Positions 26,583-36,186 of a stretch of 64,000 nt of DNA are shown here, piece after piece. This stretch comes from Chryseobacterium sp. MA9 (GTDB lineage: Bacteria > Bacteroidota > Bacteroidia > Flavobacteriales > Weeksellaceae). Made by a program: the position numbers and the translations under genes. The notes under the pieces were generated by a model, which had not been told where the DNA came from, ran no database searches, and saw only the letters and a list, made by a program, of their open reading frames with translations. Positions within the stretch are counted from its first letter, which is position 1. Each line of letters opens with the position of its first letter. The stretch spans positions 3,844,001 through 3,908,000 of the forward strand of contig NZ_CP075170.1 in NCBI RefSeq assembly GCF_024399315.1, given 5' to 3'.

Positions 26583-27347
26583 ATGGAAAAGCTACTACCA
26601 AGGCAGGATGAAATACTGAAAGAGCTTGACGAGAAAGGACATGTGCTTGTACAGGATCTGTGTGAGAAGCTCAATGTTTCTTCGGTTACGATCCGAAAGG
26701 ATCTGAACTATCTCGAAAGTCTGGGGCTTCTTTTCAGAAATCATGGAGGGGCAAGTAAGCAGGTAAGATATGCTTATGAAAAAAATGTTGGAGAAAAAGA
26801 AAGTATCAATGTAGAAGCCAAACAGGCTATTGCAAAAGCTGCTTTGTCATTGATTCAGGAAAATGACTGTATTATATTAGCTTCCGGGACAACGATGCAT
26901 TATCTTGCCAGGATGCTGGTGAACTTTGGGCCGCTTACGGTACTCACATCTTCTTTGAGGGTGGCAATTGAACTTTGCAATAATCCTAATATTAATATTA
27001 TACAGCTGGGTGGAGAAGTACGAAAAAGCTCTACTTCTATAGTAGGATCTATTTCTGAAGGAATTCTAAAACAGTTTTCCTGCAATAAACTTTTTCTGGG
27101 AGTAGACGGTATTGACCCGGAGTTTGGGATTAGTACTTCCAATGCTGCGGAAGCTCACCTGAATCAGATTATGATGGAATGTGCTGATCAAACTGTAATT
27201 CTTGCAGATTCCTCCAAACTAAATAAAAAAGGATTTGGAAAGATTGCGGCATTGGATCAGGTGGATTATCTGATTACTGATAACGGAATTTGTGCTGAAG
27301 ATAGAGCTGGGCTGGAAGAAGTTGGGGTAAAAGTGATGGCTCAATAA
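26583..27347 (+). CDS. glpR: DeoR-family transcriptional repressor of the glycerol operon
   Basis: 254 residues. The N-terminal winged helix-turn-helix (KLNVSSVTIRKDLNYLESLGLLFRNHGGA) is followed by the DeoR sugar-phosphate sensor domain (ILASGTTMHYLARML, LGGEVRKSSTSIVG, KLFLGVDGIDPEFG, ILADSSKLNKKGFG). The ligand is expected to be glycerol 3-phosphate or another phospho-sugar. I start at ATG 26583, because the -7 box at 26561-26568 lies inside the longer frame; the leader is then only about 8 nt. It is divergent from glpD, with shared operator-like repeats. Confidence 0.9.
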   Translation: MEKLLPRQDEILKELDEKGHVLVQDLCEKLNVSSVTIRKDLNYLESLGLLFRNHGGASKQVRYAYEKNVGEKESINVEAKQAIAKAALSLIQENDCIILASGTTMHYLARMLVNFGPLTVLTSSLRVAIELCNNPNINIIQLGGEVRKSSTSIVGSISEGILKQFSCNKLFLGVDGIDPEFGISTSNAAEAHLNQIMMECADQTVILADSSKLNKKGFGKIAALDQVDYLITDNGICAEDRAGLEEVGVKVMAQ

Positions 27348-27459
27348 GGTCTTCATCTTGATTTCTTTTTAAAAATCAAAATAAATCTTTGGGAAATCTC
27401 CTCTGAATTTTTTCAAAATCACCTAATCGATTAAAAATCAAAATATTTTACCTGAAATA

Positions 27460-27490
27460 TTTGTCAGTTATAAAATTATTCATAAATTTG
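27460..27490 (+). promoter_or_regulatory. Promoter of the rplC-rplQ ribosomal operon
   Basis: TTTG at 27460-27463, 19 nt, TAAATTTG at 27483-27490: a perfect Bacteroidota promoter. About 100 nt of leader precede rplC. Confidence 0.85.
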
Positions 27491-27513
27491 CACACTCATT
27501 TTAGGAGCGTAGT

Positions 27514-27576
27514 ATGCCTATATCAAAAGTAGAAATTACTTCAGACTTCCCAAAAATGGTGATAAATAAAGGATAA
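27514..27576 (+). CDS. Possible 20-codon leader ORF ahead of rplC
   Basis: ATG 27514 opens MPISKVEITSDFPKMVINKG and stops at 27576, 20 bp before rplC. It is preceded by AGGAG at Shine-Dalgarno distance, unusual for this genome. Could be a regulatory leader peptide or chance. Confidence 0.3.
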   Translation: MPISKVEITSDFPKMVINKG

Positions 27577-27596
27577 ATTTTATTATAATATAAACA

Positions 27597-28220
27597 ATGT
27601 CAGGTATTATTGGTAAAAAAATCGGTATGACGTCTTTGTTTAACGAAGAAGGAAAAAACATTCCTTGTACAGTTATTCAAGCTGGTCCATGCTCGATTTT
27701 ACAGGTCAGAACCTTAGAAAAAGACGGTTATACAGCTGTTCAATTAGGTTTCGATGACAAGAGTGAGAAGAACGTTGGTAAAGCGTTAGCTGGTCATTTT
27801 AAAAAGGCTGGTTCTACTCCTAAAGCTAAATTAGTAGAATTCCATGATGGATTTACTGAAGCAAAAGTAGGAGAAGTAGTAAGTGTTGATCTATTCATCG
27901 AAGGTGAGTATGTAGATGTAACAGGAACTTCAAAAGGTAAAGGCTTCCAGGGTGTTGTTAAAAGACACGGATTTGGAGGTGTAATGCAGGCAACTCATGG
28001 TCAGCACAACAGACTTAGAGCTCCAGGTTCTATCGGTGCTGGTTCAGACCCTTCAAGAGTATTCAAAGGGATGAGAATGGCTGGAAGAATGGGAGGTGAG
28101 CAGGTAACTGTTCAAAACCTTCAAGTGTTAAAAGTTGATCAAGAACAAAATCTTTTAGTAGTAAAAGGTGCTGTTCCGGGAGCTAAAAATTCTTATGTAA
28201 TTATCAGAAAATGGAACTAG
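27597..28220 (+). CDS. rplC: 50S ribosomal protein L3 (uL3)
   Basis: 207 residues. An early-assembly protein near the peptidyl transferase centre. Features are [14 protein letters not shown] at the start, the loop [14 protein letters not shown], and [15 protein letters not shown] with the usual glutamine-containing tip. It opens the long ribosomal operon and overlaps rplD by 10 bp. Confidence 0.99.
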   Translation: MSGIIGKKIGMTSLFNEEGKNIPCTVIQAGPCSILQVRTLEKDGYTAVQLGFDDKSEKNVGKALAGHFKKAGSTPKAKLVEFHDGFTEAKVGEVVSVDLFIEGEYVDVTGTSKGKGFQGVVKRHGFGGVMQATHGQHNRLRAPGSIGAGSDPSRVFKGMRMAGRMGGEQVTVQNLQVLKVDQEQNLLVVKGAVPGAKNSYVIIRKWN

Positions 28221-28840
28221 TAGTATTAAATACATCAGGAAAAGAGACCGGAAGAAAAGTAACTCTAGACGAAACAGTATTCGGAATTGAGCCAAATCAG
28301 CACGCGGTTTACTTAGAAGTTAAACAGTATCTTGCTGCACAAAGACAAGGTACTCATAAATCGAAAGAAAGAAGCGAAATTACTGCTTCTACTAAAAAGC
28401 TTAAGAAGCAAAAAGGATCTGGATCTGCTAGATACGGGGATATCAAATCTCCAACTTTCAGAGGTGGAGGTAGAGTATTCGGACCAAAACCAAGAGACTA
28501 CAGATTCAAATTGAACAAAGCTCTTAAGAGATTAGCTAAAAAATCTGTTTTATCTCAAAAAATGAGAGACAACAGCATTAAAGTTTTAGAAGATGTGAGC
28601 CTTGCTGCTCCTAAGACTAAAGATTTCATCAATGTATTGAATGCATTGGAACTTAACGGTAAAAAATCTTTATTCGTTCTTCCTGAAGCTAACAAGAATG
28701 TATATTTATCTTCAAGAAACTTACCTAAAACTAAAGTAATGAACTTCAACGAGATCAGTTCTTACGATTTAGTAAATGCAGGTGAAATTATTTTCTTCGA
28801 AGGTGCAGTTGAAAAATTCCAGGAAAATTTAAAGAAATAA
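28211..28840 (+). CDS. rplD: 50S ribosomal protein L4 (uL4)
   Basis: 209 residues with the exit-tunnel loop [19 protein letters not shown]. In E. coli L4 represses its own operon; no matching leader structure was recognised here. Start overlaps the rplC end. Confidence 0.99.
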   Translation: MELVVLNTSGKETGRKVTLDETVFGIEPNQHAVYLEVKQYLAAQRQGTHKSKERSEITASTKKLKKQKGSGSARYGDIKSPTFRGGGRVFGPKPRDYRFKLNKALKRLAKKSVLSQKMRDNSIKVLEDVSLAAPKTKDFINVLNALELNGKKSLFVLPEANKNVYLSSRNLPKTKVMNFNEISSYDLVNAGEIIFFEGAVEKFQENLKK

Positions 28841-28843
28841 GTC

Positions 28844-29134
28844 ATGTCTATTATTATTAAACCAGTTATTTCAGAAAAGGCTAATTACCTTACAGATTTA
28901 AGAGGTTCTTATTCTTTCTTAGTTGATCCTAAGGCGAATAAAATCCAGATAAAAAAAGCTGTTGAAGCAGCTTACGGTGTAAAAGTAGCAGACGTTAACA
29001 CAATGATTTATGCTCCGAAGGTTTCTTCAAAGTACACTAAAAAAGGTCTTCAAGTAGGAAAGACAAACAAATTGAAAAAAGCGGTAATCAAACTTGCTGA
29101 AGGTGAGGTTATCGATATTTTTGCTGTAAATTAA
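28844..29134 (+). CDS. rplW: 50S ribosomal protein L23 (uL23)
   Basis: 96 residues, located at the tunnel exit as docking site for SRP and trigger factor. The family start IIKPVISEKAN and the segment VDPKANKIQIKKAVE are clear. Confidence 0.99.
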   Translation: MSIIIKPVISEKANYLTDLRGSYSFLVDPKANKIQIKKAVEAAYGVKVADVNTMIYAPKVSSKYTKKGLQVGKTNKLKKAVIKLAEGEVIDIFAVN

Positions 29135-29156
29135 TTATTAATTATAAATAATAGTA

Positions 29157-29978
29157 ATGTCTGTTAGAAAATTAAAACCTATCACCCCGGGACAGAGATT
29201 CAGAATTGTAAACAATTTTGAGGAAATTACTACCAACAAACCAGAGAAGTCTCTAACAGTTGGTATTAAAAAGTCAGGTGGACGTAACCAAACAGGTAAA
29301 ATGACCATGCGTTACACCGGAGGTGGACACAAAAAGAAATACAGAATTATTGACTTCAAAAGAAACAAAGCAAATGTTGAAGCAACTGTAAAATCTGTAG
29401 AATACGATCCAAACAGAACTGCATTTATCGCTTTATTAGAGTACGCAGACGGAGAGAAGAGATATATCATCGCTCCAAACGGTATCAAAGTTGATCAGAA
29501 AGTAGTTTCAGGAGAAAGCGTTGAACCAAACGTAGGTAACGCAATGAAATTGAAAAACATTCCATTGGGTACTGTAATCTCTTGTGTTGAAATGAAGCCT
29601 GGTCAAGGTGCAATTTTAGCAAGAAGTGCTGGTTCTTCAGCTCAATTAACTTCTAGAGATGGTAAATATGCAATCATCAAGTTGCCTTCAGGAGAATCAA
29701 GAATGATCCTTACTGAATGTATGGCAATGATTGGTTCAGTTTCCAACTCAGATCACCAATTAACTGTATCAGGTAAGGCTGGTAGAAGCAGATGGTTAGG
29801 TAGAAGACCAAGAACAAGAGCGGTTGTAATGAACCCAGTAGATCACCCAATGGGTGGTGGTGAAGGACGTTCTTCTGGAGGTCACCCAAGATCTAGAAAC
29901 GGTATGCCGTCTAAAGGTTACAAAACTAGAAAGAAAAACAAAGTGTCTAACCGTTACATCGTATCTAAAAGAAAATAA
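29157..29978 (+). CDS. rplB: 50S ribosomal protein L2 (uL2)
   Basis: 273 residues. Essential for subunit joining and peptidyl transfer. [14 protein letters not shown] and the C-terminal [15 protein letters not shown] with the conserved His are present. Confidence 0.99.
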   Translation: MSVRKLKPITPGQRFRIVNNFEEITTNKPEKSLTVGIKKSGGRNQTGKMTMRYTGGGHKKKYRIIDFKRNKANVEATVKSVEYDPNRTAFIALLEYADGEKRYIIAPNGIKVDQKVVSGESVEPNVGNAMKLKNIPLGTVISCVEMKPGQGAILARSAGSSAQLTSRDGKYAIIKLPSGESRMILTECMAMIGSVSNSDHQLTVSGKAGRSRWLGRRPRTRAVVMNPVDHPMGGGEGRSSGGHPRSRNGMPSKGYKTRKKNKVSNRYIVSKRK

Positions 29979-29980
29979 TT

Positions 29981-30259
29981 ATGGCAAGATCACTTAAGAA
30001 AGGACCGTTCATTCATCATACTTTAGATAAGAAGGTTCAGGCAAATATAGAAGCTAACAAAAAAACTGTTATCAAAACTTGGTCTAGAGCATCGATGATC
30101 TCTCCGGACTTCGTAGGACAAACTATTGCTGTACACAACGGGAAATCTTTTATCCCTGTTTACGTTACAGAAAACATGGTTGGTCACAAGTTAGGCGAAT
30201 TTTCTCCAACAAGATCTTTCAGAGGTCATGGTGGTAACAAAAATAAAGGAAGCAGATAA
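29981..30259 (+). CDS. rpsS: 30S ribosomal protein S19 (uS19)
   Basis: 92 residues; head protein of the small subunit. [11 protein letters not shown] and [17 protein letters not shown] are diagnostic. Confidence 0.99.
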   Translation: MARSLKKGPFIHHTLDKKVQANIEANKKTVIKTWSRASMISPDFVGQTIAVHNGKSFIPVYVTENMVGHKLGEFSPTRSFRGHGGNKNKGSR

Positions 30260-30261
30260 TC

Positions 30262-30660
30262 ATGGGATCAAGAAAACAAGATAGTTCAATCGCAAGAAAA
30301 GAAGCTAACAAAGACGTTGTAAAAGCTTCATTAAATAATTGCCCGTCTTCTCCAAGAAAAATGAGATTAGTTGCTGATATCATTAGAGGAGAGCAGGTAG
30401 ACAAAGCACTTTATATCCTAAAATATTCTAAGAAGGATGCTTCTAACAAGTTAGAAAAATTACTTCTTTCTGCTATGGCAAACTGGCAGACTAAAAACGA
30501 AGGTGCTGATATTGAAGAGGCAAACCTTATCGTTAAAGAAATCTTCGTGGATAGTGCAAGACAATTGAAGAGACTAAGACCAGCTCCACAAGGTAGAGGG
30601 TATAGAATCAGAAAAAGATCTAACCACGTTACATTAATCTTAGGTAACAAAGAAAATTAA
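30262..30660 (+). CDS. rplV: 50S ribosomal protein L22 (uL22)
   Basis: 132 residues; lines the exit tunnel. [20 protein letters not shown] and [19 protein letters not shown] are the family segments. Two bases separate it from rpsS. Confidence 0.99.
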   Translation: MGSRKQDSSIARKEANKDVVKASLNNCPSSPRKMRLVADIIRGEQVDKALYILKYSKKDASNKLEKLLLSAMANWQTKNEGADIEEANLIVKEIFVDSARQLKRLRPAPQGRGYRIRKRSNHVTLILGNKEN

Positions 30661-30667
30661 TCAAGGT

Positions 30668-31417
30668 ATGGGACAGAAGACAAATCCAATTGGTAATAGA
30701 TTAGGTATCATCAGAGGATGGGATTCTAACTGGTTTGGTGGAAACGATTATGGAGACAGAATCGCTGAAGACTACAAAATCAGAAGATACCTTGAGGCTA
30801 GATTATCTAAAGGTGGTATTTCAAAAATCTATATTGAAAGAACACTAAAATTAGTAACAGTTACAATTACTACTGCTAGACCGGGACTTATCATCGGTAA
30901 AGGAGGTCAGGAAGTTGATAAATTGAAAGAAGAATTGAAGAAACTTACAGGTAAGGATATTCAAATCAACATCTTCGAAATCAAAAGACCTGAATTAGAT
31001 GCTGTATTAGTTGCTGATAGTATTTCTAAGCAAATTGAAAACAGAATTTCTTACAGAAGAGCTGTTAAAATGGCAATGGCAAGTACTATGAGAATGGGTG
31101 CTGAAGGTATCAAAGTTCAAATCTCTGGTAGATTGAACGGTGCTGAAATGGCAAGATCTGAATCTTTCAAAGAAGGAAGAATTCCATTGTCAACTTTCAG
31201 AGCTGATATTGATTACCACTGGGCAGAAGCTCACACTACTTACGGTAGACTAGGTGTAAAAGTTTGGATCATGAAAGGTGAAGTTTACGGTAAAAGAGAA
31301 CTTTCTCCACTAGTGGGACAACAGAAAAAAGGAGGTCAGTCAGACAGAGGAAACAGAGGAGGAGACAGAGACAACAGAAGACCTAGAAAAAACAACAACA
31401 ATAACAATAATAATTAA
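30668..31417 (+). CDS. rpsC: 30S ribosomal protein S3 (uS3)
   Basis: 249 residues with an N-terminal KH domain ([19 protein letters not shown]) and the C-terminal S3 domain ([17 protein letters not shown]). The last 30 residues are a Gly/Arg/Asn tail ending in poly-Asn, common in Bacteroidota. A 98-bp AT repeat region follows before rplP. Confidence 0.99.
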   Translation: MGQKTNPIGNRLGIIRGWDSNWFGGNDYGDRIAEDYKIRRYLEARLSKGGISKIYIERTLKLVTVTITTARPGLIIGKGGQEVDKLKEELKKLTGKDIQINIFEIKRPELDAVLVADSISKQIENRISYRRAVKMAMASTMRMGAEGIKVQISGRLNGAEMARSESFKEGRIPLSTFRADIDYHWAEAHTTYGRLGVKVWIMKGEVYGKRELSPLVGQQKKGGQSDRGNRGGDRDNRRPRKNNNNNNNN

Positions 31418-31515
31418 AATTTTAGATTAGAAATTTTGAATTTTAAATTACCGTTACTTTTTTAAAATTAAAAAAAATCTAAAATCTAAAATCTAAAATC
31501 TAAAATTTAGAAATT
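31416..31515 (+). repeat. TCTAAAA heptamer array and inverted repeat between rpsC and rplP
   Basis: Four perfect TCTAAAA units at 31478-31505. The sequence AAATTTTAGATT just after rpsC pairs perfectly with AATCTAAAATTT at 31497-31508, so the repeat can fold back. This is unusual inside a compact ribosomal operon. Confidence 0.75.
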
Positions 31516-31941
31516 ATGTTACAACCAAAAAGAACCAAATTCCGTAGAGTTCACAAGATGAAGATGAAGGGGAATGCCCAGAGAGGTAGTCAACTTGCTT
31601 ACGGAACTTTTGGGATCAAAGCAACGGAAGGAGCTTGGATCACTGCAAGACAGATTGAAGCAGCTCGTATCGCTGCGACAAGATATATGAAGAGAGAAGG
31701 TCAACTATGGATCAAAATCTTCCCAGATAAGCCAATTACTAAGAAACCAGCGGAAGTACGTATGGGTAAAGGTAAGGGTGCTGTTGAATACTGGGTAGCT
31801 GTAGTAAAACCAGGTAAGATTATGTTCGAAATCGGAGGAGTACCTTACGATATCGCTAAGGAAGCTTTAAGACTTGCTGCACAAAAATTACCAGTAGTTA
31901 CTAAATTCATCGTTGCTAACGATTTTGTTAAACCTCTATAA
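31516..31941 (+). CDS. rplP: 50S ribosomal protein L16 (uL16)
   Basis: 141 residues; binds near the A-site t[22 protein letters not shown] and [20 protein letters not shown] are typical. Start ATG follows the heptamer repeat region. Confidence 0.99.
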   Translation: MLQPKRTKFRRVHKMKMKGNAQRGSQLAYGTFGIKATEGAWITARQIEAARIAATRYMKREGQLWIKIFPDKPITKKPAEVRMGKGKGAVEYWVAVVKPGKIMFEIGGVPYDIAKEALRLAAQKLPVVTKFIVANDFVKPL

Positions 31942-31953
31942 TCTTTGAATACA

Positions 31954-32139
31954 ATGAAAAATGCTGATATTAAAAATTTAAGCGCGGGTGATATTCAAGC
32001 TCAATTAACTGAAGCAAAAGCTCAATATTCTAAATTGAAATTAGCTCATGCCATCAGCCCAATTGAAAACCCGATTCAAATCAGAGATTTGAGAAAGACA
32101 ATCGCAAGACTAAACACTGAGTTAACTAACAAACAATAA
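31954..32139 (+). CDS. rpmC: 50S ribosomal protein L29 (uL29)
   Basis: 61 residues, a two-helix protein at the tunnel exit (DIKNLSAGDIQAQL, NPIQIRDLRKTIARLNT). ATG 31954 is preferred over the in-frame TTG at 31945. Confidence 0.97.
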   Translation: MKNADIKNLSAGDIQAQLTEAKAQYSKLKLAHAISPIENPIQIRDLRKTIARLNTELTNKQ

Positions 32140-32151
32140 TTTCATTTTACA

Positions 32152-32406
32152 ATGGATAGAAATTTAAGAAAAGAAAGAATCGGAGTGGTTTCCAGCAATA
32201 AAATGGAAAAAACTATTGTTGTTAGTGAAACTACAAGAGTAAAGCACCCGATGTACGGTAAATTCGTTTTGAAAACGAAAAAATATACTGCACACGACGA
32301 GAACAACGAATGCACAGAAGGTGATACAGTTTTGATCCAAGAAACTAGACCTTTGAGCAAGAGCAAGAGATGGAGATTAGTAAGAATCATTGAAAAAGCT
32401 AAGTAA
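32152..32406 (+). CDS. rpsQ: 30S ribosomal protein S17 (uS17)
   Basis: 84 residues; early-assembly small-subunit protein. [21 protein letters not shown] and [18 protein letters not shown] match the family. Confidence 0.99.
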   Translation: MDRNLRKERIGVVSSNKMEKTIVVSETTRVKHPMYGKFVLKTKKYTAHDENNECTEGDTVLIQETRPLSKSKRWRLVRIIEKAK

Positions 32407-32408
32407 TA

Positions 32409-32777
32409 ATGTTACAAACAGAATCAAGATTAAAAGTTGCTGATAACACAGGTGCTAAAGAAGTACTAGTTATTAGAGTTCTGGGAGGAACCAGAAGAAG
32501 ATATGCTTCAGTTGGTGATAAAATCGTTGTTACTATCAAGGATTCTACACCATCAGGAAACGCTAAAAAAGGTCAGGTATCTAAAGCTGTAGTAGTAAGA
32601 ACTAAAAAAGCAGTAAGAAGAAAAGATGGTTCATACATCAAATTCGACGACAATGCTTGTGTATTACTAAACGCAGCGGGAGAAATGAGAGGAACACGTG
32701 TTTTCGGACCGGTTGCTCGTGAGTTGAGAGACAAAGAATATATGAAAATCATTTCATTAGCTCCTGAAGTACTTTAA
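32409..32777 (+). CDS. rplN: 50S ribosomal protein L14 (uL14)
   Basis: 122 residues; forms an intersubunit bridge. [20 protein letters not shown] and [15 protein letters not shown] are diagnostic. Confidence 0.99.
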   Translation: MLQTESRLKVADNTGAKEVLVIRVLGGTRRRYASVGDKIVVTIKDSTPSGNAKKGQVSKAVVVRTKKAVRRKDGSYIKFDDNACVLLNAAGEMRGTRVFGPVARELRDKEYMKIISLAPEVL

Positions 32778-32798
32778 TTTTTAAAATTTTTAAAAGAA

Positions 32799-33125
32799 AT
32801 GTCAAAGTTAAAAATAAAAAGAGGAGATAACGTAATCATTACTACTGGTAAGAAAGATATCAAAGGTAAAACTGGTGAAGTTATTGAAGTGATTAAGAAA
32901 GAAGGAAAAGACCCTAGAGTAATCGTTGCAGGACTTAACATCGTTAAAAAACACGTTAAGCCTTCAGCTTCAAATCCTCAAGGAGGAATTACTGAAAAGG
33001 AAGCTTCTATTCATATCTCAAACGTAGCTTTAGTTGGTAAAGACGGAAAAGCTATCAAAATCGGTTACAAAATCGAAGGAGATAAGAAAGTGAGAGTTAA
33101 CAAAAAAACGGGTGAAACTTTATAA
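32799..33125 (+). CDS. rplX: 50S ribosomal protein L24 (uL24)
   Basis: 108 residues with the KOW motif (IKRGDNVIITTGKKDIKGKTG). Assembly initiator of the large subunit. Confidence 0.99.
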   Translation: MSKLKIKRGDNVIITTGKKDIKGKTGEVIEVIKKEGKDPRVIVAGLNIVKKHVKPSASNPQGGITEKEASIHISNVALVGKDGKAIKIGYKIEGDKKVRVNKKTGETL

Positions 33126-33136
33126 TTTGAATTAAC

Positions 33137-33688
33137 ATGGAATTTATAGCAAGACCCAAAAAAATATACAAAGAGCAAATTGTTCCTGCAATGATGGAAG
33201 AATTTGGGTACAAGTCTATCATGCAAGTACCTAGATTAGAGAAAATTGTTGTATCACAAGGTTTAGGAGATGCTACTGCAGATAAGAAAATCATTGATTA
33301 TGCTGTAGAAGAATTGACAAACATTACAGGTCAGAAAGCAGTAGGTACAATCTCTAAGAAAGATGAAGCTGCATTCAAACTAAGAAAAGGAATGCCTGTA
33401 GGAGCAAAAGTAACATTGAGAGCTCACAGAATGTATGAGTTCTTAGACAGACTTACTTCTTCTGCTTTACCACGTATCAGAGATTTCTCTGGTATCAAAG
33501 CAGATGGTTTCGATGGTAGAGGTAACTACAACTTAGGTATTACTGAGCAAATTATCTTCCCTGAAATCGTAATTGACAAAGTGAAAAAAATCCAAGGGAT
33601 GGACATCACTTTCGTTACAACTGCGAAGACAGATAAAGAAGCTAAAGCATTATTAACTCACTTCGGTTTACCATTTAAAAAGAACTAA
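33137..33688 (+). CDS. rplE: 50S ribosomal protein L5 (uL5)
   Basis: 183 residues; binds 5S rRNA. Segments [32 protein letters not shown] and [18 protein letters not shown] are typical. Confidence 0.99.
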   Translation: MEFIARPKKIYKEQIVPAMMEEFGYKSIMQVPRLEKIVVSQGLGDATADKKIIDYAVEELTNITGQKAVGTISKKDEAAFKLRKGMPVGAKVTLRAHRMYEFLDRLTSSALPRIRDFSGIKADGFDGRGNYNLGITEQIIFPEIVIDKVKKIQGMDITFVTTAKTDKEAKALLTHFGLPFKKN

Positions 33689-33691
33689 GAA

Positions 33692-33961
33692 ATGGCTAAA
33701 GAATCAATGAAAGCGCGTGAGCGCAAAAGAGAAGCACTAGTTGCTAAATACGCTGACAAAAGAAAAGCTCTTAAAGAAGCAGGTGATTACGAAGGACTTC
33801 AAAAATTACCTAAAAATGCTTCTCCTGTAAGATTACACAACAGATGTAAACTAACAGGTAGACCAAGAGGATACATGAGAACGTTTGGTATTTCCAGAGT
33901 AACTTTCAGAGAAATGGCTAACAACGGTCTTATCCCAGGTGTAAGAAAAGCTAGTTGGTAA
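33692..33961 (+). CDS. rpsN: 30S ribosomal protein S14 (uS14), zinc-free type
   Basis: 89 residues, the long form without the CxxC zinc knuckle. [22 protein letters not shown] and the C-terminal IPGVRKASW are present; only one Cys remains. A hairpin terminator follows before rpsH. Confidence 0.99.
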   Translation: MAKESMKARERKREALVAKYADKRKALKEAGDYEGLQKLPKNASPVRLHNRCKLTGRPRGYMRTFGISRVTFREMANNGLIPGVRKASW

Positions 33962-34015
33962 TAATTACTAATTAAAAATCGGGACAATTAAGTTGTCAGG
34001 ATACTAAAGAACAAT

Positions 34016-34052
34016 AATATCAGACTGAAGTTTTCTGAAGTCTGATATTTTT
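34016..34052 (+). terminator. Internal terminator/attenuator between rpsN and rpsH
   Basis: A perfect 11-bp stem AATATCAGACT / AGTCTGATATT, 12-nt loop, then T5. A smaller GACAA-N5-TTGTC inverted repeat lies at 33983-33997. It is placed inside the ribosomal operon. Confidence 0.65.
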
Positions 34053-34107
34053 CTCTTCAAGTCTTTTCAATACTGATTGTCTTTAACCAATAATTTATAA
34101 AAGAAAA

Positions 34108-34506
34108 ATGGTAACAGATCCAATTTCAGATTTCCTAACAAGAGTAAGGAACGCACAAAGCGCAGGCCACAAAGTGGTGGAAATTCCTGCATCGAAAATC
34201 AAAAAGGAGATTACTAAGATCCTATTTGATCAAGGGTATATCTTAAACTTCAAGTTTGAAGATAACGCTGTTCAAGGAGTGATCAAAATCGCTTTAAAGT
34301 ACGATAAGCAAACTAACAAACCTGCTATTAAGTCTATTCAAAGAGCTTCTAGACCAGGTTTGAGACAGTACAAAGGTTCTACTGAACTTCCAAGAGTACT
34401 AAACGGTTTGGGTATTTCTATCATCTCTACTTCTAAAGGAGTAATGACTGACAAGAAAGCTAGAGAAGAGAAAGTAGGCGGTGAAGTAATCTGCTATGTT
34501 TATTAA
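34108..34506 (+). CDS. rpsH: 30S ribosomal protein S8 (uS8)
   Basis: 132 residues. DPISDFLTRVRNAQSAGH and the C-terminal STSKGVMTDKKAREEKVGGE are family hallmarks. In E. coli S8 autoregulates the spc operon; here the preceding hairpin could play a similar part, untested. Confidence 0.99.
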   Translation: MVTDPISDFLTRVRNAQSAGHKVVEIPASKIKKEITKILFDQGYILNFKFEDNAVQGVIKIALKYDKQTNKPAIKSIQRASRPGLRQYKGSTELPRVLNGLGISIISTSKGVMTDKKAREEKVGGEVICYVY

Positions 34507-34523
34507 TTTTTAATCAGAGGAAA

Positions 34524-35069
34524 ATGTCAAGAATTGGTAAAGCAATTATAACAATTCCAGCTGGAGTTACAATCACTGAAAACAACGGTGTAGTAACTGT
34601 AAAAGGAGCGAAAGGAGAACTTTCTCAGGAGCTTACAGCAGGAATTACTTTAGAACAAAAAGATGGTGAGCTTAATGTAAACAGACCATCTGATTCTAAA
34701 CAACACAAAGCGCTTCACGGTTTATACAGAGCGTTGATCGCCAACATGATCGTTGGAGTATCAGAAGGTTTCGAAAAGAAACTAGAACTAGTAGGGGTAG
34801 GATACAGAGCTTCTCACGCAGGTCAAAAACTTGAGTTAGCTTTAGGATTCTCTCACGGTATCGTATTAGAACTTCCAAGTGAAGTAAAAGTTGATACATT
34901 GACTGAAAAAGGTAAAAACCCAATTATTACTTTAGCGTCTCACGACAAGCAACTTCTAGGAATGGTTACTGCAAAGATCCGTTCTTTCAGAAAGCCTGAG
35001 CCATACAAAGGAAAAGGTGTAAGATTCGTAGGAGAAATTGTTAGACGTAAAGCTGGTAAATCTGCTTAA
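34524..35069 (+). CDS. rplF: 50S ribosomal protein L6 (uL6)
   Basis: 181 residues, two related domains. MSRIGKAIITIPAGVTI, LHGLYRALIANMIVGVSEGF and the C-terminal PEPYKGKGVRFVGEIVRRKAG are diagnostic. Confidence 0.99.
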   Translation: MSRIGKAIITIPAGVTITENNGVVTVKGAKGELSQELTAGITLEQKDGELNVNRPSDSKQHKALHGLYRALIANMIVGVSEGFEKKLELVGVGYRASHAGQKLELALGFSHGIVLELPSEVKVDTLTEKGKNPIITLASHDKQLLGMVTAKIRSFRKPEPYKGKGVRFVGEIVRRKAGKSA

Positions 35070-35084
35070 TAAATTATAAGTATT

Positions 35085-35438
35085 ATGGCATTAAGTAAAT
35101 TAGAAAAAAGAATAAGAATCAAAAGAAGAGTAAGAGGGAAAATCTCTGGATCTTCTGAATTGCCAAGATTATCTGTATATAAAAGTAATAAGGAAATTTA
35201 CGCTCAGTTAATCGACGATAAAAATGGTAAAACTTTAGCATCAGCTTCTTCTAGAGAAAAAGGTGTAGACGCTAAAGGTACTAAGACTGAAGTTTCTGCT
35301 GCTGTTGGTAAAGCTATCGCTGCTAAAGCTATCGCTGCAGGAATTGAAAGTATTGTATTTGACAGAAACGGTTTCGTATATCACGGTAGAGTAAAAGCTC
35401 TAGCTGATGGTGCGAGAGAAGGTGGACTTAAATTCTAA
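35085..35438 (+). CDS. rplR: 50S ribosomal protein L18 (uL18)
   Basis: 117 residues; binds 5S rRNA with L5. [19 protein letters not shown] and [20 protein letters not shown] match the family. Confidence 0.99.
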   Translation: MALSKLEKRIRIKRRVRGKISGSSELPRLSVYKSNKEIYAQLIDDKNGKTLASASSREKGVDAKGTKTEVSAAVGKAIAAKAIAAGIESIVFDRNGFVYHGRVKALADGAREGGLKF

Positions 35439-35457
35439 TCATTAAATTTCGGAAAAT

Positions 35458-35979
35458 ATGTTAGGACTAGATAATATAGAAAGAGTAAAACCGGGAGGAT
35501 TAGAATTAAAAGATCGTCTCGTAGCTGTTAACAGAGTAACAAAAGTAACTAAAGGAGGTAGAGCTTTCGGATTTTCTGCTATTGTTGTAGTAGGTAATGA
35601 AGAAGGTATTATCGGTTTCGGTTTAGGAAAATCTAAAGAGGTTGCTTCTGCAATTGCTAAAGCAGTTGAAGACGCTAAGAAAAACCTTGTGAAAGTTCCT
35701 GTAATGAACCATACTATTCCTCACCAAACTACTGCTAGATACGGTGGTGCAGATATCTTCTTAAGACCTGCTTCTCACGGTACAGGACTTATCGCCGGTG
35801 GTGCGGTAAGAGCGGTATTGGAATCTGCTGGTATTCACGATATCCTTTCAAAATCTAAAGGATCTTCTAACCCTCACAACGTGGTGAAAGCTACTTTCAA
35901 AGCGTTATTGGATATCAGAAGACCTGAAGAGATCGCAAGAATGAGAGGAATTTCTCTAAGTAAAGTGTTTAACGGTTAA
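35458..35979 (+). CDS. rpsE: 30S ribosomal protein S5 (uS5)
   Basis: 173 residues. An N-terminal RNA-binding region ([20 protein letters not shown]), then [15 protein letters not shown] and [14 protein letters not shown]. Important for mRNA entry and fidelity. Confidence 0.99.
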   Translation: MLGLDNIERVKPGGLELKDRLVAVNRVTKVTKGGRAFGFSAIVVVGNEEGIIGFGLGKSKEVASAIAKAVEDAKKNLVKVPVMNHTIPHQTTARYGGADIFLRPASHGTGLIAGGAVRAVLESAGIHDILSKSKGSSNPHNVVKATFKALLDIRRPEEIARMRGISLSKVFNG

Positions 35980-35989
35980 TATTAAAACA

Positions 35990-36166
35990 ATGGCAACAAT
36001 TAAAGTAAAGCAAGTAAGAAGCGCTATTGGTAGAACAAAAACCCAAAAGAGAACGCTTGAAGCATTAGGATTAAAAAAACTTCACCAAGTTGTAGAACAT
36101 GAAGCTACTCCTTCTATCTTAGGAATGGTAGCTGCAGTAAGTCACTTACTTGAAGTTCAAAAATAA
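35990..36166 (+). CDS. rpmD: 50S ribosomal protein L30 (uL30)
   Basis: 58 residues starting ATG 35990: MATIKVKQVRSAIGR, KTQKRTLEALGLKKL, with the usual C-terminal helix. It sits in the standard place between rpsE and rplO. Confidence 0.98.
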   Translation: MATIKVKQVRSAIGRTKTQKRTLEALGLKKLHQVVEHEATPSILGMVAAVSHLLEVQK

Positions 36167-36186
36167 TTTTATAAAAGAGAATTAAA

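Noticed and set aside
31478-31505. Short regular repeats as a possible CRISPR array
   Set aside because: Units are 7 bp, contiguous and without spacers, so this is a simple tandem repeat.
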